NCBI GenBank assembly: GCA_002842735.1
Contig: PHEB01000006.1
Location: 1-64,000 of the forward strand
Length of the DNA stretch: 64,000 bases
DNA from: Alphaproteobacteria bacterium HGW-Alphaproteobacteria-7
GTDB lineage: Bacteria > Pseudomonadota > Alphaproteobacteria > Sphingomonadales > Sphingomonadaceae
Direction of reading: 5' to 3'
In this document: in pieces, positions 56,753 to 64,000 of the stretch
How the letters are laid out: each line of letters starts with the position of its first letter
Numbering within the stretch: the stretch's first letter is position 1
The notes under the pieces: generated by a model
Database searches by the model: none
Seen by the model: only the letters and a program-made list of their open reading frames with translations
Told to the model about the DNA's origin: nothing
Translations under genes and position numbers: made by a program

Positions 56753-57727
56753 TCAGGCGCGCAGCCCCGCCAGCATCCGCTTGGCCAGCGGTGCCCAACT
56801 GCGCGGGCGTGCCGGGTTGAGACAATCGATGCGATAGCGTGGGCGCACGTCCTCCATCCAATCGGCCTTGTAGCTTTGATGGCCGGTGCCGAAATCGACC
56901 AGTTCGACCCGGTCGATGTCGATCACGTGAGCAAACAGCGCCGCGCTCAGGGTGGTGCCCGCTGACAATGGCTTATAGCTTTCAAGATGAGCGAGCTTAT
57001 GGATGTAGGCAATTGAATTTTCTACCGTCCAGCATTGCGCTGCCACCGCCACGCCCCCCGCCCGTGCCACCCCAAGCCGCAAACGCCCCGCCGCGCCTTC
57101 GACCTTGGCAAAGGCGCGCAGCATTGCGGGGTGATCCTCGGCGGGTTTCCAGCTGGCGGCATAGATCGCCTCGTATTCACCCCACACGCCCGCATCAAAG
57201 TGGGTGAGCACCTGCGTTTCGACCTTTTTGGCCTTGCGTTTCAGCGTTGTGCGCAATTGGCCGGGGCGGCTTTCCCAATATTCGGAAAAGCTGCGCCCGC
57301 GCACGGGGAGGACGTGGTTGGTGTCCGATTCCTCGACGCTGACGCGCCACCCGGCCGCGCGAAACGCCTGCGCCAGCCGCTCGGCCGAGCCATCCTCGCC
57401 CGGCACGGGTTCGAGCGTGACGCGCCAGCCGCGATGCTTCAAATCCTTTGCGATTCCCGCCAGCAAGCGGTCGCCCGCAGCCCCAGTGGGCGCCAACGCC
57501 CGCCAGGTGAAGCTGTACCAGTTGCGCAAGGGGGTGATCCGTCCGCCATCCTCGGTCAAAGCCATCGCGGCGGTGCTTTCACCGTCGCTGGCAGTGGCGA
57601 TCAGCGGCGTGATGCCGGTGGCCGCGATCAGCGCAAACCAATCGGCGCGGTCAAACGGCGCGGCGTCTGCGCCCGAAGTGAGGGCTTGCAAGACGTTAAC
57701 GCTATCGTGATACCGCGTTTCGATCAC
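56753..57727 (-). CDS. GNAT/FemAB-like acyltransferase of the XrtA locus
   Basis: The 324-aa protein looks like an Acetyltransf_6 (BcsL/CelD or FemAB-like) enzyme. It has an N-terminal WFALIAATG segment, a basic QLRTTLKRKAKKVETQVLTHFD helix-strand, WKPAEDHPAMLRAF, and a C-terminal GNAT half with AQCWTVENSIAYIHKLAHLESYKPLSAGT and VDFGTGHQSYKADWM. It may transfer an acyl or aminoacyl group, with the ACP gene just downstream as a possible donor. GTG at 57727 is chosen because AGGAG lies ten bases upstream; another in-frame GTG at 57757 would overlap the divergent ligase gene. Confidence 0.82.
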   Translation of the reverse strand: MIETRYHDSVNVLQALTSGADAAPFDRADWFALIAATGITPLIATASDGESTAAMALTEDGGRITPLRNWYSFTWRALAPTGAAGDRLLAGIAKDLKHRGWRVTLEPVPGEDGSAERLAQAFRAAGWRVSVEESDTNHVLPVRGRSFSEYWESRPGQLRTTLKRKAKKVETQVLTHFDAGVWGEYEAIYAASWKPAEDHPAMLRAFAKVEGAAGRLRLGVARAGGVAVAAQCWTVENSIAYIHKLAHLESYKPLSAGTTLSAALFAHVIDIDRVELVDFGTGHQSYKADWMEDVRPRYRIDCLNPARPRSWAPLAKRMLAGLRA

Positions 57728-57734
57728 TGAAAGA

Positions 57735-59294
57735 ATGCTCCTGCCGATGCCCACCACGCCCGATCCTTCCCCGCGTCCGCTCGATCACCTGGCCGAACTG
57801 GCCGGGGCGATGGGGCATGGGGAGCGCCCGGCGCTGCGCTTGCGCGATGCCACGCTTAACCACAATCAGTTAAGACAGCGTGTTGCTTGCCTTGCCGGGT
57901 GGCTGGCCGGGATGGTGCCACACAAAGGCGCGCGGGTGGCAAGCTGGGCGGCGAAGGGCGAACTCACCTGCCTGCTGCCGCTGGCGGCGGCGCGCGCGGG
58001 GCTGGTGCACGTGCCGATCAACCCGCTGCTCAAACGCGCGCAGGCGGCGCATATTCTGGGCGATAGCGGGGCGCGGCTGCTGATCGGCACGAGGTCGCGG
58101 CTGGCTTCGCTGGAACCGGGCGATTTGCCACCGGGCTGCGCGGCGCTGGGCGAGGGTGAGGCGCTGGCGGCGGCTGCCACGGCGGGGCGCGAACTTGGCC
58201 CCTCGTCGGCTGATCCCGATGATCTGGCGGCGATTCTCTACACCTCGGGTTCTACGGGGAAGCCCAAGGGCGTGATGCTCAGCCATGCCAATATGTGGCT
58301 CGGCGCGGTCAGCGTGGCGCATTATCTTGGGCTGGCGGCGGATGATGTGACGCTGGCGGTGCTGCCGCTATCGTTTGATTATGGGCAGAACCAGCTGTTT
58401 TCAACATGGTATGCAGGCGGTTGCGTGGTGCCGTTCGATTTCCTGTTCCCCAAGGATGTGGCCAAGGCCTGCGCGAAGCATGATGTGACCACGCTCGCCG
58501 CCGTGCCGCCGCTGTGGGTGCAACTGACCGAGATTGACTGGCCGGATGAGGCACGCGCGCCGCTGCGGCGGTTGACCAATAGCGGCGGGGCGTTGACCGT
58601 CGATCTGGTAACGGCTTTGCGCGGGATGTTCCCGGCGGCAAAGCTGTTCCCGATGTATGGTCTGACCGAGGCGTTCCGATCAACCTTCCTCGATCCTATT
58701 CTGGTCGATTCGCATCCGACTTCAATGGGTAAGGCAATACCCTTCGCAGAGATTCTGGTTATCAATGATGCGGGCAACATCGCTGCGGATGCCGAGGAGG
58801 GCGAGTTGGTGCATTGCGGCCCGCTGGTGGCGCAAGGTTACTGGCAGGACGCCGAGCGGACGGCGGAGCGTTTCAAGCCCGCGCCTGCTGGGTCGGCCTA
58901 TGGCGGCACCGCCGTTTGGTCAGGCGACCGGGTGCGGCGTGATGCGGATGGCTTGCTTTATTTTGCTGGACGGCGCGATGCGATGATCAAGAGCGCGGGC
59001 AACCGCATCAGCCCGCAGGAGGTTGAAGAGGCGGCCCTTGCTACCGGGCTGGTGGCGGAAGCCGTGGCGCTTGGCGTGGCGGATGCGCGGTTGGGCCAAG
59101 CGGTTCATCTGGTGGTGCGCGGAGCGGGTGATGATGAGGCGCGCACGCAGCTGCCGATCCGGCTCAAGCGCGAATTGCCCAATTTCATGCAGCCGCAGAT
59201 GATCCACTGGCGCGATGCGATGCCGTTGAACCCCAATGGCAAGATTGACCGTACCGCTTTGCAGGCTGAACTCACACAGGAATTTTCATCATGA
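57735..59294 (+). CDS. Acyl-CoA ligase (AMP-forming), exosortase A system-associated
   Basis: The 519-aa ligase has the motif LYTSGSTGKPKGVMLSH, the adenylate motif MYGLTEAF, then SGDRVRRDADGLLYFAGRRDAMIKSAGNRISP and a terminal catalytic lysine in NPNGKIDRTAL. It matches the TIGR03098-like ligases that pair with a PLP decarboxylase in XrtA loci. It probably activates a carboxylic acid for loading on the neighbouring ACP. Starts at 57735 and 57747 are both possible, leaving only 7-19 bases to the divergent acyltransferase. It overlaps the decarboxylase gene by four bases. Confidence 0.9.
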   Translation: MLLPMPTTPDPSPRPLDHLAELAGAMGHGERPALRLRDATLNHNQLRQRVACLAGWLAGMVPHKGARVASWAAKGELTCLLPLAAARAGLVHVPINPLLKRAQAAHILGDSGARLLIGTRSRLASLEPGDLPPGCAALGEGEALAAAATAGRELGPSSADPDDLAAILYTSGSTGKPKGVMLSHANMWLGAVSVAHYLGLAADDVTLAVLPLSFDYGQNQLFSTWYAGGCVVPFDFLFPKDVAKACAKHDVTTLAAVPPLWVQLTEIDWPDEARAPLRRLTNSGGALTVDLVTALRGMFPAAKLFPMYGLTEAFRSTFLDPILVDSHPTSMGKAIPFAEILVINDAGNIAADAEEGELVHCGPLVAQGYWQDAERTAERFKPAPAGSAYGGTAVWSGDRVRRDADGLLYFAGRRDAMIKSAGNRISPQEVEEAALATGLVAEAVALGVADARLGQAVHLVVRGAGDDEARTQLPIRLKRELPNFMQPQMIHWRDAMPLNPNGKIDRTALQAELTQEFSS

Positions 59295-60517
59295 AGCCCG
59301 TTGGCCCGATCCCTGCCGGTTACACCGCGATTGATGGAGAACTCGCCATCGGCGGGCGGCGCGTCAGCGAATTGGTGGCAGAGGCGGGGCGCACGCCGCT
59401 GTTCGTCTATTCGCGTGCGCATCTCGATGCCCGCGTCGCCGCATTGCGCGAGGCACTGCCCGCGCGGGTGGGGGTCAATTACGCGGTCAAGGCCAACCCG
59501 CATCTGGCGGTGATCGGCCATATGGCGGCGTTGGTTGACGGGTTCGACATTGCATCATCGGGAGAACTCGGCCTGTGCGTCGCAGTCGGGATTGATCCTG
59601 CGCGCATCAGCTTTGCCGGGCCGGGCAAGCGCGATGATGAGCTGGAGGCGGCGATTGCGGTTGGCGTGACGCTCAATTGCGAAAGCGCGGGCGAGGCGGC
59701 GCGCGCGCTCGCCATCGGGGAGCGGTTGGGCAAGTCGCCGCGCATTGCGATCCGGGTCAATCCCTCGTTCGAACTCAAGGGGTCGGGCATGAAGATGGGC
59801 GGCGGGGCCAAGCCGTTCGGGGTGGACGCCGATCAGGTGCCCGCGCTGGCGCGTCATGTCATCGCCGCAGGGGCCGAATGGCGCGGGCTGCACATCTTCA
59901 CCGGCAGCCAGGCGTTGAGCGCAGACGCAATCATCGAAGCACAGGGTAACGTGCTGGAACTGACCGCAAAACTGGTGGAGGATATCGGCCAGCCCTTGCC
60001 CAAACTGAATATGGGCGGGGGGCTGGGGATTCCCTATTTCCCCGGTGATACGCCGGTCGATCTGGCGCGGGTCGGCGCGGCACTGGCTGAGCGGGTGGAG
60101 AGCCTGCCCCCAGTGCTGGCCGAAACCGAATTGTGCATCGAACTTGGGCGCTATCTGGTGGGGGAGGCGGGCGTCTATCTCACCCGGATCATTGATCGCA
60201 AGGTCAGCCACGGTGTGACTTATCTCATCACCGATGGCGGGTTGCATCACCAACTGGCGGCCTCGGGCAATTTCGGCACGGTGGTGCGGCGCAATTATCC
60301 TTCTGCGATTGCAACGTGTTATGGCGCAGAGCCGACAGAGGAAGTCAACATCGTTGGCTGCCTGTGCACCCCGCTCGATCGGCTCGCCGATGCGGCTGCA
60401 ATGCCTGAGGCGCACGTGGGCGATCTGGTCGTGGTGTTTTGCGCCGGGGCTTACGGGGCAAGCGCATCGCCGGCCGCCTTTCTCGGCCACGGCCCGGCGG
60501 CGGAAATCCTGGTGTGA
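59291..60517 (+). CDS. PLP-dependent decarboxylase, exosortase A system-associated
   Basis: The 408-aa protein is a group IV (alanine-racemase-fold) decarboxylase related to LysA. The PLP lysine lies in NYAVKANPHLAV. Other features are SSGELGLCVAVG, the glycine-rich NMGGGLGIPYFPGD, and the C-terminal GCLCTPLDRLAD and FCAGAYGASASP, with the active-site cysteine. It matches TIGR03099-like enzymes of XrtA loci. The likely product is an amine that the partner ligase and ACP handle; the amino-acid substrate is unknown. The ATG overlaps the ligase stop (ATGA). Confidence 0.91.
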   Translation: MKPVGPIPAGYTAIDGELAIGGRRVSELVAEAGRTPLFVYSRAHLDARVAALREALPARVGVNYAVKANPHLAVIGHMAALVDGFDIASSGELGLCVAVGIDPARISFAGPGKRDDELEAAIAVGVTLNCESAGEAARALAIGERLGKSPRIAIRVNPSFELKGSGMKMGGGAKPFGVDADQVPALARHVIAAGAEWRGLHIFTGSQALSADAIIEAQGNVLELTAKLVEDIGQPLPKLNMGGGLGIPYFPGDTPVDLARVGAALAERVESLPPVLAETELCIELGRYLVGEAGVYLTRIIDRKVSHGVTYLITDGGLHHQLAASGNFGTVVRRNYPSAIATCYGAEPTEEVNIVGCLCTPLDRLADAAAMPEAHVGDLVVVFCAGAYGASASPAAFLGHGPAAEILV

Positions 60518-60584
60518 AACGCACCGGCTGCGCCGCGCGTTAACCCGCGCAAATCCGCTGTCCCGTATCGGGATGGGGTCGGGA

Positions 60585-60611
60585 TTGGCGCTGTATAACT
60601 AACGATATATT
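60585..60611 (+). promoter_or_regulatory. Possible promoter of the polysaccharide export genes
   Basis: TTGGCG (60585-60590) and TATATT (60606-60611) resemble -35 and -10 boxes, but the spacer is only 15 bases. They lie in the 201-base gap between the decarboxylase and export genes, about 110 bases before the ATG at 60719. No terminator is evident in the gap. Confidence 0.3.
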
Positions 60612-60718
60612 CACCAATTTCGGCGACAAGAACGCTTCAGCGCAGGATCATGTGTCGCAGGTCGCTCCTGCGGCGTGCACATGGCCCTCGCGAATTTTGG
60701 CCAAGGACTTGTGCGTCG

Positions 60719-61360
60719 ATGCTTACTTTCCCGTCTCTTCCCCGTTTGGCGACCCTGAGTGCCTCGGCGCTGGCGCTTGCCGCATGCGCTGCCGGGGGCA
60801 AAGAGCTGCCAACCGCCAACTATTCGAGCACCGCTATCGCGCCGAGCGAGGAATACACCATCGGCCCGCTTGACGAGATTACCATTCACGTCTGGCGCAA
60901 CCCCGAACTTTCGGCTGACAAGGTGCGCGTGCGCCCCGATGGGCGGCTGACGATCCCGCTGGTGCAGGACATCCCGGCGGTGGGCAAGACCGCGACCCAG
61001 CTGCAGGATTACATCGCGGGCGAGTTGGCAAAATATATCGAACAGCCGATTGTCTCGGTGATCGTCAACACGCCCGAGGGCAATTTCACCCAGCAGGTGC
61101 GGATTATCGGCGCGACCGGGCAACCGGCCTCGCTGCCGTTCCGCGCCAATATGACCGTGCTCGACGCGATGATTGCAGTCGGCGGCTTGAACGAATTTGC
61201 CGCGGGCAACCGGGCCAAGTTGATCCGGCTTGATCGCGATAGCGGTGAGCAGGTCGAATATCGCCTGCGCCTGTCGGATCTGATCCGCCGCGGCGATGCT
61301 ACCGCCAATGTCCTGTTGATGCCGGGGGATACGATCATCATCCCCGAAAGCCGGTTCTGA
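60719..61360 (+). CDS. Polysaccharide export lipoprotein, XrtA/PEP-CTERM system
   Basis: This Wza-type outer-membrane export protein forms the exit pore for exopolysaccharide. The 213-aa product has a lipobox (ASALALAACAAGG), a Poly_export domain beginning EEYTIGPLDEITIHVWRNPELS, and an SLBB-like part (VRIIGATGQPASLPFRANMTVLDAMIAVGGL). Length and motifs match the TIGR03027-like group. The frame is open from 60650, but the ATG at 60719 gives a clean lipoprotein signal. The chain-length gene follows 16 bases downstream. Confidence 0.92.
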   Translation: MLTFPSLPRLATLSASALALAACAAGGKELPTANYSSTAIAPSEEYTIGPLDEITIHVWRNPELSADKVRVRPDGRLTIPLVQDIPAVGKTATQLQDYIAGELAKYIEQPIVSVIVNTPEGNFTQQVRIIGATGQPASLPFRANMTVLDAMIAVGGLNEFAAGNRAKLIRLDRDSGEQVEYRLRLSDLIRRGDATANVLLMPGDTIIIPESRF

Positions 61361-61376
61361 CGGAGCCGTTGCACCC

Positions 61377-62897
61377 ATGAGCGAGATCTTCGACGAACTG
61401 CGCGCGGCGCTATGGTCGGTATGGCACCGGCGCTGGATCGCGATTGCGACCGCGTGGGGTGTGTGCCTGCTGGGCTGGCTGGTGATCGCGATGATCCCCA
61501 ATTCGTACGAATCCAAGGCGCGTGTTTACGTCGATGTGCAGGATGTGCTGTCCAAGCAGCTCGGCATTGCTGGCGACGGCAAGGAAGAGATCATGCGCGT
61601 GCGGCAAACTTTGTCGAGCGCCAAGAACCTCGAAAAGGTGATCACTGCCACCCGGCTGGGCGAAGGCATCACCGAACGCGGCGCGCTGGACACCGCGATT
61701 GCCGAGCTGGAAAAGAAGGTCAAGGTGACGAGCGAGCAGGATAACCTGTTCGAAATCACCGCCCAAATCGGCCGCAGCGACCTGTCCGACGCCGAAAACG
61801 CCGTGTTGGCGCGCGATGTGGTGCAGAAACTGCTCGATATCCTGCGCGAAGAACACGTCATCGGCAACCGCACCGGGATCAGCACCGCGATCGGCGATCT
61901 TGATCGGCAGCTGGACGAACGCAAGCTTGAGCTGGAGCAGGCCGAACAGCGCCGCCTGGCGTTTGAGGCGCAATATCCCGAACTGATCGGCGGGTCGGCG
62001 ACGCTGTCGAGCAAGGTGCAGCAGGCGCGCGCCGAACTGCGCGATGTCGATGCCAATCTGGCCGCTGCGCAAAGCGCGCTGGCGGCGATTTCCAGCCAGC
62101 TGGCCACCACCCCGCGCACCTTGGCGGGAGGCCGCGACGCCACCGGCCCGCGCGCCGCGTTGCAGCAGGCGCAGACTCAGCTGGCCGAACTGCGCGCACG
62201 CGGGCTGACCGATAATCACCCCGACGTGATTTCCTCCACGCGGCAGGTGGCGATCCTGACGCAGCAGGCCGCCGCTGCTGGCGATGATGCGGGCGGAACG
62301 CCCAACCCGGCGCATTCATCGCTGATCGCGATCCGCAGTGAACGGCAGGCCGGGGTTGAGGCCTTGCAGGCCCGCCGCGCCGCCTTGCAGAGCAATTTTG
62401 CCGCATTGATGGCAAGCCAGGCGAGCGAGCCGACCGTCGCCGCCGAAGCCAACCGCATCAGCCGCGATTACGACGTGCTGCGCCAGAATTATGAAAAGCT
62501 GCTGCAAGACCGCGAGGCGCTGCGCACGCGCGGGCAGGTTGAGGACAAGGCCAGCCAGTTCCGCTTCGATGTGATCCAGCAACCCGGCGTGCCGCAGAAA
62601 CCGGCTGCGCCCAATCGTCCGTTGCTGCTGTTTGGTGTGCTGATTGTCGGTTTCGGCGCGGGCGCGGCTGCGGCCTATGGGCTGAGCCAGGTGAAATCGA
62701 GCTTTGCCACCGCGCAAAAGCTGGAGCGGGCGTTTGATCTGCCGGTGATCGGTTCGATTTCGCTGACGGTATCCGATGCCGCGCGGGTGATTGAACGCAA
62801 GCGGCTGAAGCAGTTTGCCGGGGCCTGCACCGGGCTGGTGGCGATATTCGTGGTGCTTGTCGCCATTGAAATCATCGCTGTCGGAACGATTGCGTGA
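61377..62897 (+). CDS. Polysaccharide chain-length determinant, XrtA system
   Basis: The 506-aa Wzz-type co-polymerase has an N-terminal transmembrane helix (WIAIATAWGVCLLGWLVIAMI) and a periplasmic Wzz domain (YESKARVYVDVQ). Long coiled coils follow at about residues 160-400, then a second helix near residues 415-435 (PLLLFGVLIVGFGAGAAAAYGL). Unusually, a third hydrophobic helix ends the protein (ACTGLVAIFVVLVAIEIIAV). The length and layout match TIGR03007-like proteins. It controls chain length together with the ATPase encoded 16 bases downstream. Confidence 0.91.
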   Translation: MSEIFDELRAALWSVWHRRWIAIATAWGVCLLGWLVIAMIPNSYESKARVYVDVQDVLSKQLGIAGDGKEEIMRVRQTLSSAKNLEKVITATRLGEGITERGALDTAIAELEKKVKVTSEQDNLFEITAQIGRSDLSDAENAVLARDVVQKLLDILREEHVIGNRTGISTAIGDLDRQLDERKLELEQAEQRRLAFEAQYPELIGGSATLSSKVQQARAELRDVDANLAAAQSALAAISSQLATTPRTLAGGRDATGPRAALQQAQTQLAELRARGLTDNHPDVISSTRQVAILTQQAAAAGDDAGGTPNPAHSSLIAIRSERQAGVEALQARRAALQSNFAALMASQASEPTVAAEANRISRDYDVLRQNYEKLLQDREALRTRGQVEDKASQFRFDVIQQPGVPQKPAAPNRPLLLFGVLIVGFGAGAAAAYGLSQVKSSFATAQKLERAFDLPVIGSISLTVSDAARVIERKRLKQFAGACTGLVAIFVVLVAIEIIAVGTIA

Positions 62898-62913
62898 CGG
62901 TGGGAGCAATTCG

Positions 62914-63903
62914 ATGACCGAACAGAGCAAGATCAACCGCGAAGGCGCAACGCCTGCGTCGCTGTTTGAACGGGCCGATGCCGCGTTCGGGCTTGGCCCG
63001 GTGCGCGTGCCGCAGGTGCCGCCGGTTCCCGAACCACAACGCCGCGCGCCGGTGCCCGCGCCGCAACCACAACCGCCGCAGCAAAATGCAGCGCCAGTCG
63101 CTGCGCCTGCCGTTCAGCCGCAACCCGCTGCCCCCGCTCCCGTCCCCTCTCCAACCGCGCCGCGTGCCGTGGCGTTTGGCGGCCCGGTTGTATCGATCGA
63201 CCGCGATCACCTGCGCGACGAAGGCCTGATTGTGCCTGAAGACCCGGTGACGGGCCTGTTGGAGGAGTTCCGGATCGTCAAACGCGATCTGCTCGCCGAT
63301 GCGCGTGCGGGGGATACCCCGCTGGCGCGCCGGATTCTGGTATGTTCGCCGCATCAGGGGGAGGGCAAGACCTATTGCGCCACCAACCTTGCGATTGCGC
63401 TGGCGGCTGAACGCGGACTGGAAGTGCTGTTGGTCGATGCCGATGTGGTCAAGCCATCGGTGGCGAAGCGGTTGGGGATCGAAGCCGAACGCGGCCTGAT
63501 GGACGCGCTTTCCGATCCTGCAATCCTGCCCGAGAAGTTAGTGATTGCGACCGATATTGATGGCCTGTTCGTGCTGCCTGCGGGCACCGTGACATCGCTT
63601 GATTCCGAATACCTCGCGAGCGCGCGCACCGGCGAAGTGCTCGACCGGCTGACGCAGGGCGCGCCTGACCGGATCGTGATTTTCGATACCCCGCCCGCGC
63701 TCGCAGCGTCGGCGGCCGCCGAACTCGCCGCCCATGTCGGGCAGGCGCTGCTGGTGGTGCGTGCGGATGAAACGAGCCGCGCCGCGCTGGAAGATGCGCA
63801 GCAATTGCTGTCGGCCTGCGGGGACATCAAATTGCTACTTAACGCGGCGCGCTACAGCCCTTCGGGTCGGCGCTTTGGCTCTTACGGCACGAGGGGGAAA
63901 TGA
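62914..63903 (+). CDS. XrtA-system tyrosine-kinase-like ATPase (CpsD/CapB family)
   Basis: The 329-aa cytoplasmic protein has a proline/glutamine-rich linker at residues 30-85, then a BY-kinase nucleotide-binding domain. Walker A is SPHQGEGKTYCATNL, Walker A' VLLVDADVVKPSV and Walker B RIVIFDTPPALA. The C-terminus is short and holds only two tyrosines (ARYSPSGRRFGSYG), not the usual tyrosine cluster, so autophosphorylation may be limited. It pairs with the Wzz-type protein. ATG at 62914 follows the upstream stop; a longer frame lies inside that gene. Its stop overlaps the next ATG (ATGA). Confidence 0.9.
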   Translation: MTEQSKINREGATPASLFERADAAFGLGPVRVPQVPPVPEPQRRAPVPAPQPQPPQQNAAPVAAPAVQPQPAAPAPVPSPTAPRAVAFGGPVVSIDRDHLRDEGLIVPEDPVTGLLEEFRIVKRDLLADARAGDTPLARRILVCSPHQGEGKTYCATNLAIALAAERGLEVLLVDADVVKPSVAKRLGIEAERGLMDALSDPAILPEKLVIATDIDGLFVLPAGTVTSLDSEYLASARTGEVLDRLTQGAPDRIVIFDTPPALAASAAAELAAHVGQALLVVRADETSRAALEDAQQLLSACGDIKLLLNAARYSPSGRRFGSYGTRGK

Positions 63904-64000
63904 CGATGCGTGCCCGTTTCATCATGCCTGCGCTACTGGCTGTCGCTGCGGCGCTGACCGTCAGCCCCGCATTTGCACAGGATCAGGGTCAGGCCTTTGG
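63900..64000 (+). CDS. Start of a secreted protein in the XrtA locus (cut by the window edge)
   Basis: The frame opens at ATG 63900 (ATGA overlap with the kinase gene) or 63906, and runs to the edge. It encodes a clear signal peptide, MRARFIMPALLAVAAALTVS, cleaved near AFA-QDQ. In XrtA loci the gene after the kinase is often a beta-barrel outer-membrane protein (TIGR03016-like); this identity is inferred from order only. Confidence 0.7.
   Translation, partial: MTMRARFIMPALLAVAAALTVSPAFAQDQGQAF

Noticed and set aside
56926-56935. CACGTG palindrome (GATCACGTGA) as a third parS
   Set aside because: Outside the CACGTG core the flanks do not match parS arms.

Overview
The window is a gene-dense, GC-rich bacterial chromosome segment, most likely from a sphingomonad of the Erythrobacteraceae (Erythrobacter/Qipengyuania/Porphyrobacter relatives). 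The evidence is the alphaproteobacterial gene content (sdhE beside mfd, CtrA-type TTAA-N7-TTAA box, PurF/IlvD/ETF-QO of alpha type), a subclass B3 metallo-beta-lactamase of the kind known from Erythrobacter, an XrtA (exosortase A) exopolysaccharide locus, and several families of dispersed palindromic repeats. No tRNA, rRNA, CRISPR array, phage or transposase was recognised. The assignment is inference from gene content, not from a marker gene.

Layout. 1-7.3 kb: a partial gene, mfd, sdhE, a small secreted protein (all minus strand), then recG facing a low-molecular-weight tyrosine phosphatase. 7.3-10.3 kb: a perfect parS palindrome followed by an 11-bp G-rich tandem array, a CHASE2-EAL cyclic-di-GMP phosphodiesterase, and a tiny transcription unit (CtrA box, 12-codon ORF, two hairpins, terminator). 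10.3-14.9 kb: recN, a GNAT enzyme and ligA, overlapping head to tail; ligA carries an in-frame repeat insertion. 15-22.5 kb: prmA, a B3 metallo-beta-lactamase and an SDR; sdhCDA without sdhB; a zinc metallopeptidase and a secreted protein; bdhA. 22.5-33 kb: M28 peptidase, guaB, rsmB, TPR protein, rppH, an HSL-type esterase, a membrane hydrolase, phrB, a serine hydrolase and a PilZ protein. 33-46.7 kb: purF with an SDR, lolC-lolD, glutathione peroxidase, dnaE, an acyl-CoA synthetase, a DUF1330-like protein, a soluble lytic transglycosylase and a degenerate uracil-DNA-glycosylase-like protein. 46.7-54.9 kb: ETF-QO, ispE, N-formylglutamate amidohydrolase, ilvD, a lipoprotein, nnrDE and an RNA m5U methyltransferase, the last four overlapping.

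54.9-64 kb is the XrtA-associated exopolysaccharide locus. Two exosortase-associated hydrolases, an acyl carrier protein and a GNAT/FemAB-like acyltransferase lie on the minus strand. An acyl-CoA ligase, a PLP decarboxylase, an outer-membrane export lipoprotein, a chain-length determinant, a cytoplasmic ATPase/kinase and the start of a secreted protein lie on the plus strand. The exosortase itself is not in the window. A second, near-perfect parS sequence sits on the first codons of hydrolase 2, beside a second copy of the 11-bp G-rich array.

The most unusual signal is that pair: two parS-like sites 49 kb apart, each followed on the plus strand by 4-5 tandem 11-bp units of the form GGGGTCTAGNA, which also satisfy the G-quadruplex pattern. 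Second is the CtrA-box/12-codon ORF/terminator unit. Third are repeat elements that have been absorbed in frame into ligA and probably ispE.
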